From Streptomyces malaysiensis subsp. samsunensis (GTDB taxonomy: Bacteria > Actinomycetota > Actinomycetes > Streptomycetales > Streptomycetaceae): a DNA stretch of 64,000 bases. The DNA is taken from assembly GCF_024519315.1 (NCBI RefSeq), contig NZ_JANIIC010000058.1, forward strand, positions 1-64,000. Reading direction: 5' to 3'. Made by a program: the position numbers and the translations under genes. The notes under the pieces are model-generated. The model was not told the origin of the DNA. It was given only the letters and a program-made list of their open reading frames with translations, and ran no database searches. Shown in pieces: positions 52,572 to 61,900 of this stretch (its first letter is position 1; each line of letters opens with the position of its first letter).

Positions 52572-54509
52572 ATGGCGGCCGAGCTGGTCCGAGGGCAGAA
52601 CCACCCCCTGCCCCAGACCCGTTTGGAGATCCGGATCTCTGCGGGCAATCCGATCGTGGCCGGGGCGACACTCGGCGATGAGCGGGGCACGGTGCACGGC
52701 GCCGAATGGGTCGCGCATCCCGCCTCGCCCCAACTGGCCGGGATCGAGGTGCCCAAACAGGCGGCGGCCGCCCACCGGCTCGCCATCGACCTCGACGCGA
52801 TGCCCGAGCACATCCACCGGGTGACCGTGCTGCTCGCGCTGCCGACCGGCGTCGGCGGCCCGGCCCGGTTCGGCGCCATGGCCGCGCCGTTCGTCGCCGT
52901 CACCGGCCTCGACGGCACCGAGATCGCCAGCTACACCGTCACCGATCTGGACACGGAGTCCGCGGTGGCCGCCCTGGAGCTCTACCGCAGACAGGGCGCC
53001 TGGAAGGTGCGCGCCGTCGGCCAGGGGTACGCGGGCGGGCTGGCCGCCATGCTGCACGACCAGGGGCTGGAACAGGGCACCGACCTCGCGGCACGGATCG
53101 AGGAGGCGGTGGCGCGGGGCATGGCCCGTTCGGTCGCCCAGCCCCCGCCCCGCCCCGAGGGGGACGGCCGGGTGCGCACGGCCGCCGCGGGCGGCGGCAC
53201 CGACCCGGCCCCCGCCAAGCCGCCGGCCACGCCACCGACCCCGCCGCAGCAGTCGCAGGACACGCCCCCCGCCGGAGGGCCCATCGACTACCAGCACCCG
53301 GGCCGCCGTACGGCCGCACCGCCCACGCCCCCGCCCGCCGTACCGCCCGCCGCGCCCGGGCAGCCCGCCCAGCCGGTCGCGGGCGACGCCTCCGGCTGGA
53401 CCATGGACGAGCGGCTCTACAACCAGGTCTGGGGGATGTTCGAGGACCTGGCCCGGACCACCGCGGCCTACCGCAGCGCGGTGGACTTCGCGGAGTCCCG
53501 GATGGAGCAGGAGCTGGACCGGGTGCTTTCCGATCCGCGCACCCGGGTGGGGCCGGCCGCCGACTCCGCCCGCGCCGAGGCGCGGGACAAGTACACCGAC
53601 CTCGTCGAGCAGGCCCGCGAGGCTCTGGAGCGCGATCTGCGGCAGCTCACCGCCGAGGCCGAGGTGGTGGAGCCCGCGCTGCCGCCCGCCTACGCCCGCT
53701 GGGACAGCCCGGTCTGGCAGGCGTACCAGGTGCCGATGGAGATCCCGATGGCCGTGCGCCTGGGCGATCTGCACCTCCCGGAGCGCCCCGATCTGCGCAT
53801 CCCCATGCTGGTGCGGCTGCCGCTGGAGCGGGGGCTGTGGATCGACGCGGGCCGTGCGGGCGCGTACGACGAGGGGGCGGTCGACTCCGGTGAGCTGCGC
53901 AGACTGGCCGCGGACGCGGCGGTCGCGATCGCCGCACGGCTGCTGGCCGTCTATCCGGCGGGGGAGTTCTCGGTGCATGTGATCGACCCGGCGGGTTCGG
54001 CCGCGGGCTCGTTCGCCCCGCTGGTGGAGTCGGGCGCGCTGGCCGAGCCCCCGGCGGCCGGGGCCCAGGGGGTCTCCTCGGTGCTCGCCGCGCTGACCCA
54101 GCGCGTCGACCTGGTGCAGATGGCGGTGCGCAGCGGTGCCACGGACGCGCTGCCGCCCGACCTGGACACCGCCGAGCAGCTGCTGATCGTCCATGACTTC
54201 CCGCACGGCTTCGACGACCGGGCCGTCACCCAGCTGCGCTATCTGGCGGACGAGGGGCCCTCGGTGGGCGTGCATCTGATGATGGTCGCCGACCGCGAGG
54301 ACGCACGGGCCTACGGCCCGGTGCTGGACCCGCTGTGGCGGTCGCTGCTGCGGCTCACCCCGGTGGCCGACGACCACCTCGCCGACCCCTGGGTGGGCCA
54401 TGCGTGGATGTACGAGCCGTCGCTGGTGCCGTCGGGCAGCCGGGTGCTGGGCCAGGTGCTGGGGGAGGTGGGGAGGGCCGCGAGGGCCCGCCAGTCGTAT
54501 GGCAGTTGA
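52572..54509 (+). CDS. TerD-family protein fused to a P-loop-less FtsK-like domain
   Basis: A 645-residue protein in four parts. Residues 1-185 are a TerD-like sandwich (LPQTRLEIRISAGNPIVAGATL, HRLAIDLDAMPEHIHRVTVLLALPT, GTEIASYTVTDLDTESAVAALELYRRQGAWKVRAVGQGYAGGLA). Residues 190-280 are a Pro-rich linker. Residues 285-375 form a helical coiled-coil segment. The C-terminal part resembles the fold of FtsK/SpoIIIE-type ATPases: PMLVRLPLERGLWIDAG at the P-loop position (but DAGRAGAYDEGAVDSG instead of GxxGxGKT), FSVHVIDPAG, and LLIVHDFPHGFDDRAVTQLRYLADEGPSVGVHLMMV at Walker B. It is therefore a possible pseudo-ATPase. It lies between TerD and the riboswitch-controlled terC. Confidence 0.8.
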   Translation: MAAELVRGQNHPLPQTRLEIRISAGNPIVAGATLGDERGTVHGAEWVAHPASPQLAGIEVPKQAAAAHRLAIDLDAMPEHIHRVTVLLALPTGVGGPARFGAMAAPFVAVTGLDGTEIASYTVTDLDTESAVAALELYRRQGAWKVRAVGQGYAGGLAAMLHDQGLEQGTDLAARIEEAVARGMARSVAQPPPRPEGDGRVRTAAAGGGTDPAPAKPPATPPTPPQQSQDTPPAGGPIDYQHPGRRTAAPPTPPPAVPPAAPGQPAQPVAGDASGWTMDERLYNQVWGMFEDLARTTAAYRSAVDFAESRMEQELDRVLSDPRTRVGPAADSARAEARDKYTDLVEQAREALERDLRQLTAEAEVVEPALPPAYARWDSPVWQAYQVPMEIPMAVRLGDLHLPERPDLRIPMLVRLPLERGLWIDAGRAGAYDEGAVDSGELRRLAADAAVAIAARLLAVYPAGEFSVHVIDPAGSAAGSFAPLVESGALAEPPAAGAQGVSSVLAALTQRVDLVQMAVRSGATDALPPDLDTAEQLLIVHDFPHGFDDRAVTQLRYLADEGPSVGVHLMMVADREDARAYGPVLDPLWRSLLRLTPVADDHLADPWVGHAWMYEPSLVPSGSRVLGQVLGEVGRAARARQSYGS

Positions 54510-54566
54510 CCAGGGCTTTTGCCCATCTCTTTACTCTCCCATGGGAATTCCTGTACTCTCTTGTAC

Positions 54567-54731
54567 GCGGAGGGGAGTACTCCTGTAGCGGTGTTCCCGT
54601 CACCACGGATTCCGTCCGGCACCAGGAGGCCGGACGGAATCCCGGGGCACCGGTCCATGGCACGGTCCATGGGCGGAAGAGACCTCCGGCAGCGACGACG
54701 CTGAGATTGCCGTACGAATGCCGGAGGAACA
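54567..54731 (+). ncRNA. candidate yybP-ykoY manganese riboswitch upstream of terC
   Basis: The leader of terC carries the conserved pieces of this RNA class in order: GGGGAGTA (54572-54579), CGTCACCAC (54598-54606), a variable 14-bp hairpin (GGATTCCGTCCGGC/complement, 54607-54642) and AGAGACCTCC (54679-54688). A platform is visible: CCTCCG can pair with CGGAGG (54568-54573) closing the aptamer, or CCTCCGGC (54683-54690) can pair with GCCGGAGG (54720-54727), which is the terC Shine-Dalgarno. Ligand binding would free the ribosome site, an ON switch. TerC is a classic gene for this riboswitch. Confidence 0.75.
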
Positions 54732-55736
54732 GTGGACGTTTCCGTGACCATGTGGGGGCTGACGATCGTCGGCCTCTGCGCCCTCATCGCCGTCGACTTC
54801 TTCATAGGCGGCCGAAAACCGCATGAGGTCTCCATCAAGGAGGCCGCGATCTGGACCGGTGTCTGGGTCGCCCTCGCCACGCTCTTCGGGCTCGGGCTGC
54901 TGGTCTTCGCGGGCGGCAAGCCCTCCGGCGAGTTCTTCGCGGGCTTCATCACCGAGAAGTCGCTGAGCGTCGACAACCTCTTCGTCTTCGTCCTGATCAT
55001 GGCGAAGTTCGCCGTGCCCACGATCTACCAGCAGCGCGTCCTGATGGTGGGCGTGCTCATCGCCCTGGTGCTGCGCGCGGTCTTCATCGCCGCCGGCGCC
55101 GCGATCGTCTCGACCTTCGCCTGGGTCTTCTACATCTTCGGCGCGTTCCTCATCTGGACGGCCTGGAAGCTCATCCAGGAGGCGCGGGCCGATGAGGAGG
55201 AAGAGGAGTTCGAGGAGAACCGGCTGCTCAAGGCGGTCGAGAAGCGGTTCCCGTCCACCGACCGGTACCACGACACCAAGCTGCTCATCGTGGAGAACGG
55301 CAAGCGGCTGATGACCCCGATGCTGATCGTCATGCTGGCGATCGGCACCACCGACGTCCTCTTCGCGCTGGACTCGATACCCGCGATCTTCGGCCTCACC
55401 CAGGACCCGTACATCGTCTTCACCGCAAACGCCTTCGCGCTGATGGGCCTGCGCCAGCTGTACTTCCTGATCGGCGGCCTGCTCAGGAAGCTGGTCCACC
55501 TCTCCTACGGGCTGTCGATCATCCTCGGCTTCATCGGCGTCAAGCTGGTGCTGCACGCACTGCACGAGTCCGGGGTGCATGTCCCGGAGATCAGCATCCC
55601 GGTCTCGCTCGGCGTCATCTGCGCGGTGCTCGCCGTCACGACGGCCACCAGTCTGTACGCCTCGAGGAAACAGGCCCTGGCGGAGGCGGGGAGCGGGGAG
55701 GGCCGGGCCCGGGACAAGGACAGCGTCGACGTCTGA
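54732..55736 (+). CDS. terC: TerC-family integral membrane protein
   Basis: A 334-residue membrane protein with about eight hydrophobic segments, of the TerC/Alx family now linked to manganese export and metal supply to secreted proteins. Family motifs: ALIAVDFFIGG, FITEKSLSVDNLFVFVLIMAKF, PMLIVMLAIGTTDVLFALDSIPAIFGLTQDPYIVFTANAFALMGLRQLYFLIGGLL and KLVHLSYGLSIILGFIGVKLVLHAL, each with acidic residues in the membrane (Asp in SVDN, TTDV, LDS) that can hold the metal. A cytoplasmic acidic loop EARADEEEEEFEEN follows the fourth segment. GTG start with GGAGG four bases upstream, which is the base-pairing partner of the riboswitch. Confidence 0.95.
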   Translation: MDVSVTMWGLTIVGLCALIAVDFFIGGRKPHEVSIKEAAIWTGVWVALATLFGLGLLVFAGGKPSGEFFAGFITEKSLSVDNLFVFVLIMAKFAVPTIYQQRVLMVGVLIALVLRAVFIAAGAAIVSTFAWVFYIFGAFLIWTAWKLIQEARADEEEEEFEENRLLKAVEKRFPSTDRYHDTKLLIVENGKRLMTPMLIVMLAIGTTDVLFALDSIPAIFGLTQDPYIVFTANAFALMGLRQLYFLIGGLLRKLVHLSYGLSIILGFIGVKLVLHALHESGVHVPEISIPVSLGVICAVLAVTTATSLYASRKQALAEAGSGEGRARDKDSVDV

Positions 55737-55823
55737 CGGCGCCCGCGGCGTCACCGCCCTGACGCGCCCGGCAGCGTCGGAAGGCGCGCGGCGACATCCG
55801 AGTCCCGGACCCGGGAGACGGGC

Positions 55824-57158
55824 TCACACAGCCGCCTCCCCGGCCTCCAGAGGCCGTACGGCCGACCGTCCACCATCCGGGCGGTCGGCCGTCGGCCGTG
55901 TCTCCGGCAGCAGCGCGAAGCAGCCCAGGCTCAGCAGCGCGACGGCGGTCAGATACGCGGCGACGCCCCAGGGCGGGCCGTCGCCGTGGGACATCGCCGT
56001 CGCGACGATCGGCGTGAGCGCCCCGCCGAGGACGCCCGCGAGGTTGTAGCCGAGCGCCGCCCCCGTACAGCGCACCCGTGCCTCGAACAGCTCCGGCAGA
56101 TAGGCCGAGGTCACGGCGAACATGGCGATGAAGGCGAGCAGCGCGCCCAGAAAGCCGAGGAACATCAGCGGCGGCTCACCGGTGCGCAACAGCGCGATCA
56201 GCGGAAACATCCACACCACGATGGCCACACACCCCGCCAGGCACAGCGGCCGCCGCCCGAAGCGGTCGCCGAGGTGGGCCGCCAGGGGCGTCACGGCGCC
56301 GGTGACCGCCACGGCCGCCATGACGCAGCCCAGCAGGGTGGTGCGCCCCACGCCGAGCCGCTCGGTGCCGTACGCCAGGGACCAGGTCGTGACCGCGTAG
56401 AAGACGGCATAGCCCACCGCGAGCCCGCCCGCGGTCAGCAGGACCAGCCGCCAGTGGCCGCGCACCACCTCGGCCAGCGGCGCGGCGGCCCGGTCGCCGC
56501 GCTCGGCCAGCTCCCGGAACCGCGGGCTCTCGGTCAGCCGGGCCCGCAGCAGCAGCCCGGCGCCCGCCAGCAGCCCCGCGCCCCAGAACGGCACCCGCCA
56601 CCCCCAGGACCGGAACTCGCCCTCGCTCAGCGTGGCCGACAGGGCCAGCATCGTGCCGTTGGCCAGCAGAAAGCCGATGGACGGGCCGACCTGCGGAAAG
56701 CCCGACCACAGCCCGCGCTTCGCCGCGGGCGCGTGCTCGGCGGTCAGCAGCACCGCGCCGCCCCATTCGCCGCCGAGCCCCAGCCCCTGGAGGAAGCGCA
56801 GCACGAGCAGCAGGACGGGGGCGGCGACGCCGATCGAGTCGTAGGTCGGGACGAAGCCCACGGCCACGGTCGCGAGGCCGGTGAGCAGCAGTGAGGCGAT
56901 GAGCACCGGCCGGCGTCCATGGCGGTCGCCGATGGGCCCGAAGAGCATCGAGCCCAGCGGCCGGGAGACGAAGCCGGCGGCGAAGGTGCCGAAGGCGGCG
57001 AGGGTGCCGACCAGCGGCGAGAAGGTGGGGAAGAACAGCGGGCCGAGGACGAGGGCCGCGGCCGTGCCGTAGACGAAGAAGTCGTAGAACTCGATCGCGG
57101 TGCCGGCCAGGGACGCGGCGGCGAGGCGGGCCATGGACGGAGAGCGGTCATGCTGCAT
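55824..57158 (-). CDS. MFS transporter, metabolite:H+ symporter (MHS) type
   Basis: A 444-residue 12-helix transporter of the MHS branch (KgtP, ShiA, ProP), importing a carboxylate or similar metabolite with protons. It begins AAASLAGTAIEFYDFFVYGTAAALVLGPLFFP, the branch-typical opening with the membrane Glu/Asp, followed by GFVSRPLGSMLFGPIGDRHGRRPVLI (MFS loop 2-3), LRFLQGLGLGGEWGGAVLLTAEHAPAAKRGLWSGFPQVG and a second loop GDRFGRRPLCLAGC. The C-terminus is polar. No substrate can be named. It lies downstream of nothing on its strand, and its start region is preceded by a GC repeat. Confidence 0.92.
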   Translation of the reverse strand: MQHDRSPSMARLAAASLAGTAIEFYDFFVYGTAAALVLGPLFFPTFSPLVGTLAAFGTFAAGFVSRPLGSMLFGPIGDRHGRRPVLIASLLLTGLATVAVGFVPTYDSIGVAAPVLLLVLRFLQGLGLGGEWGGAVLLTAEHAPAAKRGLWSGFPQVGPSIGFLLANGTMLALSATLSEGEFRSWGWRVPFWGAGLLAGAGLLLRARLTESPRFRELAERGDRAAAPLAEVVRGHWRLVLLTAGGLAVGYAVFYAVTTWSLAYGTERLGVGRTTLLGCVMAAVAVTGAVTPLAAHLGDRFGRRPLCLAGCVAIVVWMFPLIALLRTGEPPLMFLGFLGALLAFIAMFAVTSAYLPELFEARVRCTGAALGYNLAGVLGGALTPIVATAMSHGDGPPWGVAAYLTAVALLSLGCFALLPETRPTADRPDGGRSAVRPLEAGEAAV

Positions 57159-57192
57159 GACGCGACAACCGCCCTGGCCCGTCAGGGGTCAC

Positions 57193-57320
57193 GGGGCGTA
57201 CGGAGACGCGCGTCGCTCCGGGGCGTACGCGCGTCGCTGTCAGCCGCGCACACCACGGGGGCCGCTGTCGCCGCGCGCAACGCTGGGGCCACTATCGGCC
57301 GCGCGCACCACCGGGGGGGG
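57193..57320. repeat. 28-bp degenerate tandem repeat plus G-run
   Basis: GGGGCGTACG...CGCGTCGCT occurs twice (57193-57240). Three 28-bp related units follow (57233-57260, 57261-57288, 57289-57316), each ending in a run of G, the last reaching GGGGGGGG. The array fills the gap between the MFS start and the MBL gene's stop. Confidence 0.75.
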
Positions 57321-57332
57321 TGCTACGCGCCG

Positions 57333-57989
57333 CTACCAGCCGCGCTCGCGCCACTCCCCGAGGTGCGGGCGCTCGGCGCCGAGGGTGGTGTCGTCGCCGT
57401 GGCCGGGGTAGACCCAGGTCTCGTCCGGAAGCCGGGCGAAGAGCTTGGTCTCGACGTCGTTGAGCAGGCTCTCGAACGCCTTGGGATCCTTACGGGTGTT
57501 GCCGACGCCGCCCGGGAAGAGGCAGTCGCCGGTGAACACGTGCGGATGGCCGTGCGGATCGTCGTAGATCAGGGCGATGCTGCCCGGGGTGTGGCCGACC
57601 AGATGGCGGGCGGTCAGCTCGACCCGGCCGACCCGCACCGTGTCGCCGTCCTCGACCAGCACATCGGTCCGCGCCGGGATGCCCTCCGCGTCGTAGCGGC
57701 CCGCGTAGGTGCGGGCGCCGGTGGCCTCCATCACCTCGCGCAGCGCGCCCCAGTGGTCGGGGTGGCGGTGGGTGGTGACCACGGACGCGATCCCGCTGTC
57801 GCCGATGAGGGAGAGCAGGGTGTGCGGCTCGGCCGCGGCGTCGATCAGCAGCTGTTCGTCGGTGGCCCGGCAGCGCAGCAGATAGGCGTTGTTCGACATG
57901 GGGCCGACCGCGACCTTCGAGATCATGAGATCGGGCAGTTCATGCACGTCCGCCGGTCCGCCGACCGTCACCACTCCGCTGTAGGTCAT
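57333..57989 (-). CDS. MBL-fold metallohydrolase (glyoxalase II-like)
   Basis: A 218-residue two-metal hydrolase. The metal motif is VVTTHRHPDHWGALREV, followed by LTARHLVGHTPGSIALIYDD and VFTGDCLFPGGVGNTRK, and the last His in YPGHGDDTTLG, giving the full glyoxalase II-like ligand set HxHxDH-H-D-H. It probably hydrolyses a thioester such as an S-acyl mycothiol, which fits the mycothiol-type neighbour; that is an inference. The start lies five bases from the neighbour's stop, and TAGGCT, which covers that stop region, is six bases before the ATG, so it can be made from its own leaderless message as well as from the operon. Confidence 0.9.
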   Translation of the reverse strand: MTYSGVVTVGGPADVHELPDLMISKVAVGPMSNNAYLLRCRATDEQLLIDAAAEPHTLLSLIGDSGIASVVTTHRHPDHWGALREVMEATGARTYAGRYDAEGIPARTDVLVEDGDTVRVGRVELTARHLVGHTPGSIALIYDDPHGHPHVFTGDCLFPGGVGNTRKDPKAFESLLNDVETKLFARLPDETWVYPGHGDDTTLGAERPHLGEWRERGW

Positions 57990-57993
57990 GGCC

Positions 57994-58725
57994 TCAGCCT
58001 AGTGCGGGGATGACGGGCAGGGGACCGCCGGGGCAGGAGAGTTCGGCGCCGTCCGTACGGCCGGTGAGCCAGCCCAGCAGGGCGGCGGGGGAGCCGGTGA
58101 CGGTGACCGGGGACTCCCCGGGGGCCGCGGGGCGGCCGGTGTGCCGGACCTCCTCTCCGCCGGACCCGGTGACCAGCCGCAGCGGGGGAATATCCGGGTG
58201 CCCGCCGAACCTTGTACCGAGCAGCACGGTGAGCTGGCTCTCGACGAACGTGGCGGGCAGATCTGCCACGGTGTAGCCGATACCGAGATCGACATGGTGC
58301 AGCTCGACCTCGGCGAGCCGGCGCAGCGGCAGCCCGGCGGCCCGCTCCCGGACACCACCGCGCAGGGTCACCTCGTACGGCAGGCGCTCCGGGGGCAGCG
58401 CGGCGACCGCCGAGTCGAAGCGGGTGGCGCTCGTGCGCAGATCGTCCAGGTGGACGGCGAGCGGACGGACGGCATCGCGCCGGATCTCGGCGTCGCGCGT
58501 CTCCGCGTCGGCGTACATCGGTGTCTCTTCACCGGTCCGGGCCCAGGTGAGAAGGTTCACCAAGGCGTCCGCGTTACGGGCGAGGTGGGCCAGGACATGG
58601 CCGCGGGTCCAGCCGGGGAGCGCCGAAGCGCCGGTGAGGGTCGCGTCGTCGAGGGCGGCGACGGCGGCCAGCAGCCGTTCCGTCGCCTGCTGTACGGCGA
58701 GGGCGTCCCGGGTGTAGTCGGTCAT
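57994..58725 (-). CDS. maleylpyruvate isomerase-family, mycothiol-dependent DinB-like enzyme
   Basis: A 243-residue helical-bundle protein. The MDMPI N-terminal domain has AVQQATERLLAAVAALDDATLTGASALPGWTRGHVLAHLARNADALVNLLTWARTGEETPMY, with His and Asn/Glu metal ligands, and LPLRRLAEVELHHVDLGIGYTVADLP supplying the second His. A C-terminal SCP2-like segment (VRHTGRPAAPGESPVTVTGSPAALLGWLTGRTDG) follows. These enzymes add mycothiol to small electrophiles or act in maleylpyruvate isomerisation. TACGGT six bases before the ATG marks a leaderless start. It forms an operon with the MBL hydrolase. Confidence 0.9.
   Translation of the reverse strand: MTDYTRDALAVQQATERLLAAVAALDDATLTGASALPGWTRGHVLAHLARNADALVNLLTWARTGEETPMYADAETRDAEIRRDAVRPLAVHLDDLRTSATRFDSAVAALPPERLPYEVTLRGGVRERAAGLPLRRLAEVELHHVDLGIGYTVADLPATFVESQLTVLLGTRFGGHPDIPPLRLVTGSGGEEVRHTGRPAAPGESPVTVTGSPAALLGWLTGRTDGAELSCPGGPLPVIPALG
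57996..58001 (-). promoter_or_regulatory. -10 box of the MBL gene inside the end of the isomerase gene
   Basis: TAGGCT on the minus strand spans the last codons and stop of the isomerase gene and ends six bases before the MBL-gene ATG. Confidence 0.4.
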
Positions 58726-58731
58726 GACCCG

Positions 58732-58737
58732 ACCGTA
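58732..58737 (-). promoter_or_regulatory. -10 box for the leaderless isomerase gene
   Basis: On the minus strand TACGGT ends six bases before the ATG at 58725. Confidence 0.5.
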
Positions 58738-58954
58738 GTGCGCACCACACGATCGGGTGAAGTCGGCTCCCGCGCCCGGCAAATCGAATGTGCGTGCTAT
58801 AGGCTCGGTGTGCTGCATCCTTAAGACATCGTCGTCGTGCCCCCATACCCTGGGTTGGGGGTTTCGCTCCGCTCCGCCTCTGCTCCGTCCGGCAGGGCCG
58901 CCCCGTGAGCGGGCTCGGCGCACCCCGTCTCTCTCAAGAAAGGTGCCGACCGGC

Positions 58955-61900
58955 GTGGCCGACCGTCTCATCGTTCGTGGCGCTCGCGAGCACAACCTCA
59001 AGAACGTCTCACTCGACCTTCCTCGCGACTCGCTCATCGTCTTCACCGGGCTGTCCGGGTCGGGCAAGTCGTCCCTCGCGTTCGACACGATCTTCGCCGA
59101 GGGGCAGCGCCGCTACGTCGAGTCGCTCTCCTCCTACGCCCGCCAGTTCCTGGGGCAGATGGACAAGCCCGATGTGGACTTCATCGAGGGCCTGTCCCCG
59201 GCGGTGTCGATCGACCAGAAGTCGACGTCGCGCAACCCGCGCTCGACGGTCGGCACCATCACCGAGGTCTATGACTACCTCCGGCTGCTGTTCGCCCGTA
59301 TCGGCAAGCCGCACTGCCCCGAATGCGGCCGTCCGATCGCCCGCCAGTCGCCGCAGGCGATCGTGGACCGGGTGCTGGAGCTCCCCGAGGGCAGCCGCTT
59401 CCAGGTGCTCTCCCCGCTGGTGCGCGAGCGCAAGGGGGAGTTCGTCGACCTCTTCTCCGATCTCCAGACCAAGGGCTACAGCCGCGCCCGGGTGGACGGC
59501 ACCACCGTCCACCTGGCCGATCCGCCGAAGCTGAAGAAGCAGGAGAAGCACACCATCGAGGTGGTCGTGGACCGCCTCACCGTCAAGGAGAGCGCCAAGC
59601 GCCGGCTGACCGACTCGGTGGAGACCGCGCTCGGCCTCTCCGGCGGCATGGTGATCCTCGACTTCGTGGACCTCGACGAGGACGACCCGCAGCGGGAGCG
59701 GATGTTCTCCGAGCATCTGTACTGCCCGTACGACGACCTGTCCTTCGAGGAGCTGGAGCCGCGCACCTTCTCCTTCAACTCGCCCTTCGGCGCCTGCCCG
59801 GACTGCACCGGTATCGGCACCCGGATGGAGGTCGACCCGGAGCTGATCATCCCGGACGAGGAGAAGTCGCTCGACGAGGGCGCCATCCACCCCTGGTCCC
59901 ACGGCCACACCAAGGACTACTTCGGGCGGCTGGTCGGCGCGCTCGCCGACGCCCTCGGCTTCCGTACGGACATCCCCTGGGCCGGGCTTCCGCAGCGCGC
60001 CAAGAAGGCCCTGCTCAACGGCCACCGGACCCAGATCGAGGTCCGCTACCGCAATCGCTACGGCCGCCAGCGGGCGTACACCACGGCCTTCGAGGGCGCG
60101 GTGCCCTATGTGAAGCGGCGCCATTCGGAGGCGGAGAGCGACACCAGCCGGGAGCGGTTCGAGGGCTATATGCGCGAGGTGCCCTGCCCCACCTGTGAGG
60201 GCACCCGCCTCAAGCCGATCGTCCTGGCAGTCACCGTGCAGGACAAGTCCATCGCGGACGTCTCGGCGATGTCGATCAGCGAATGCGCCGAGTTCCTGCG
60301 CGCCATGCGGCTCAGCCCGCGCGAGAAGACCATCGCCGAGCGGGTCCTCAAGGAGGTCAACGAGCGGCTGAGGTTCCTGGTCGACGTCGGCCTGGACTAC
60401 CTCTCGCTCAACCGGGCCGCGGGCACCCTCTCCGGCGGCGAGGCCCAGCGCATCCGGCTGGCCACCCAGATCGGCTCCGGTCTGGTCGGTGTGCTCTACG
60501 TCCTGGACGAGCCGTCCATCGGCCTGCACCAGCGCGACAACCACCGGCTGATCGAGACGCTGGTGCGGCTGCGCGACCTCGGCAACACCCTGATCGTCGT
60601 GGAGCACGACGAGGACACCATCAAGACCTCGGACTGGGTGGTGGACATCGGTCCGGGCGCGGGTGAGCACGGCGGCAAGGTGGTGCACAGCGGGCCGCTG
60701 AGCGAGCTGCTGGTCAACCAGGAGTCGGTGACCGGGCACTATCTCTCCGGCAAGAGGGCCATCCCGCTGCCGTCGACGCGCCGCTCCGTGGACCCCAAGC
60801 GGCATCTCACCGTCCACGGCGCGCGGGAGAACAACCTCCAGGACATCGATGTGTCCTTCCCGCTGGGGGTGCTCACCGCCGTCACCGGTGTCTCGGGCTC
60901 GGGTAAGTCCACGCTGGTCAACGACATCCTCTACACCCATCTGGCCCGTGAGCTGAACGGCGCGCGGGCGGTCCCGGGGCGGCACACCCGGGTCGCGGGC
61001 GACGATCTCGTCGACAAGGTGGTGCACGTCGACCAGTCGCCCATCGGCCGCACCCCGCGCTCCAACCCGGCGACGTACACCGGCGTCTTCGACCATGTGC
61101 GCAAGCTGTTCGCGGAGACGATGGAGGCCAAGGTCCGCGGGTACCAGCCCGGCCGGTTCTCCTTCAACGTCAAGGGCGGCCGCTGTGAGAACTGCTCCGG
61201 TGACGGCACCATCAAGATCGAGATGAACTTCCTGCCGGATGTGTATGTGCCGTGCGAGGTCTGCCACGGCGCGCGCTACAACCGGGAGACCCTGGAGGTG
61301 CACTACAAGGGCAAGTCCATCGCCGAGGTGCTGGACATGCCCATCGAGGAGGCGCTGGACTTCTTCGAGGCGGTGCCCACCATCGCCCGTCATCTGCGCA
61401 CCCTCAACGAGGTCGGGCTGGGCTATGTCCGGCTCGGGCAGCCCGCGCCGACCCTCTCCGGCGGTGAGGCCCAGCGCGTCAAGCTGGCGAGCGAGCTCCA
61501 GAAGCGGTCGACCGGCCGCACGGTGTACGTGCTGGACGAGCCGACCACCGGTCTGCACTTCGAGGACATCAGCAAGCTGATCACCGTGCTCTCCGGACTG
61601 GTCGACAAGGGCAACACCGTGATCGTCATCGAGCACAACCTCGATGTGATCAAGACGGCCGACTGGGTCGTGGACATGGGCCCCGAGGGCGGCAGCGGCG
61701 GTGGTCTGGTGATCGCCGAGGGCACCCCGGAGGATGTGGCCTCGGTCCCGGCCAGCCACACCGGGAAGTTCCTGCGGGACATGCTGGGCGACCGGGTGAG
61801 CGACGCGACGGTGCCCGCCGCGCGCAAGGGCGGCGCGAACAATAAGAAGGCGCCCGCCAAGAAGGCCGCCGCCAAGAGCACGGCGGCCAAGAAGACCGCG

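Noticed and set aside
58785..58800. LexA/SOS box upstream of uvrA (TCGAATGTGCGTGCTA)
   Set aside because: Only partial agreement with GAACNNNNGTTC; the right half is not conserved. No good box was found upstream of uvrB either.
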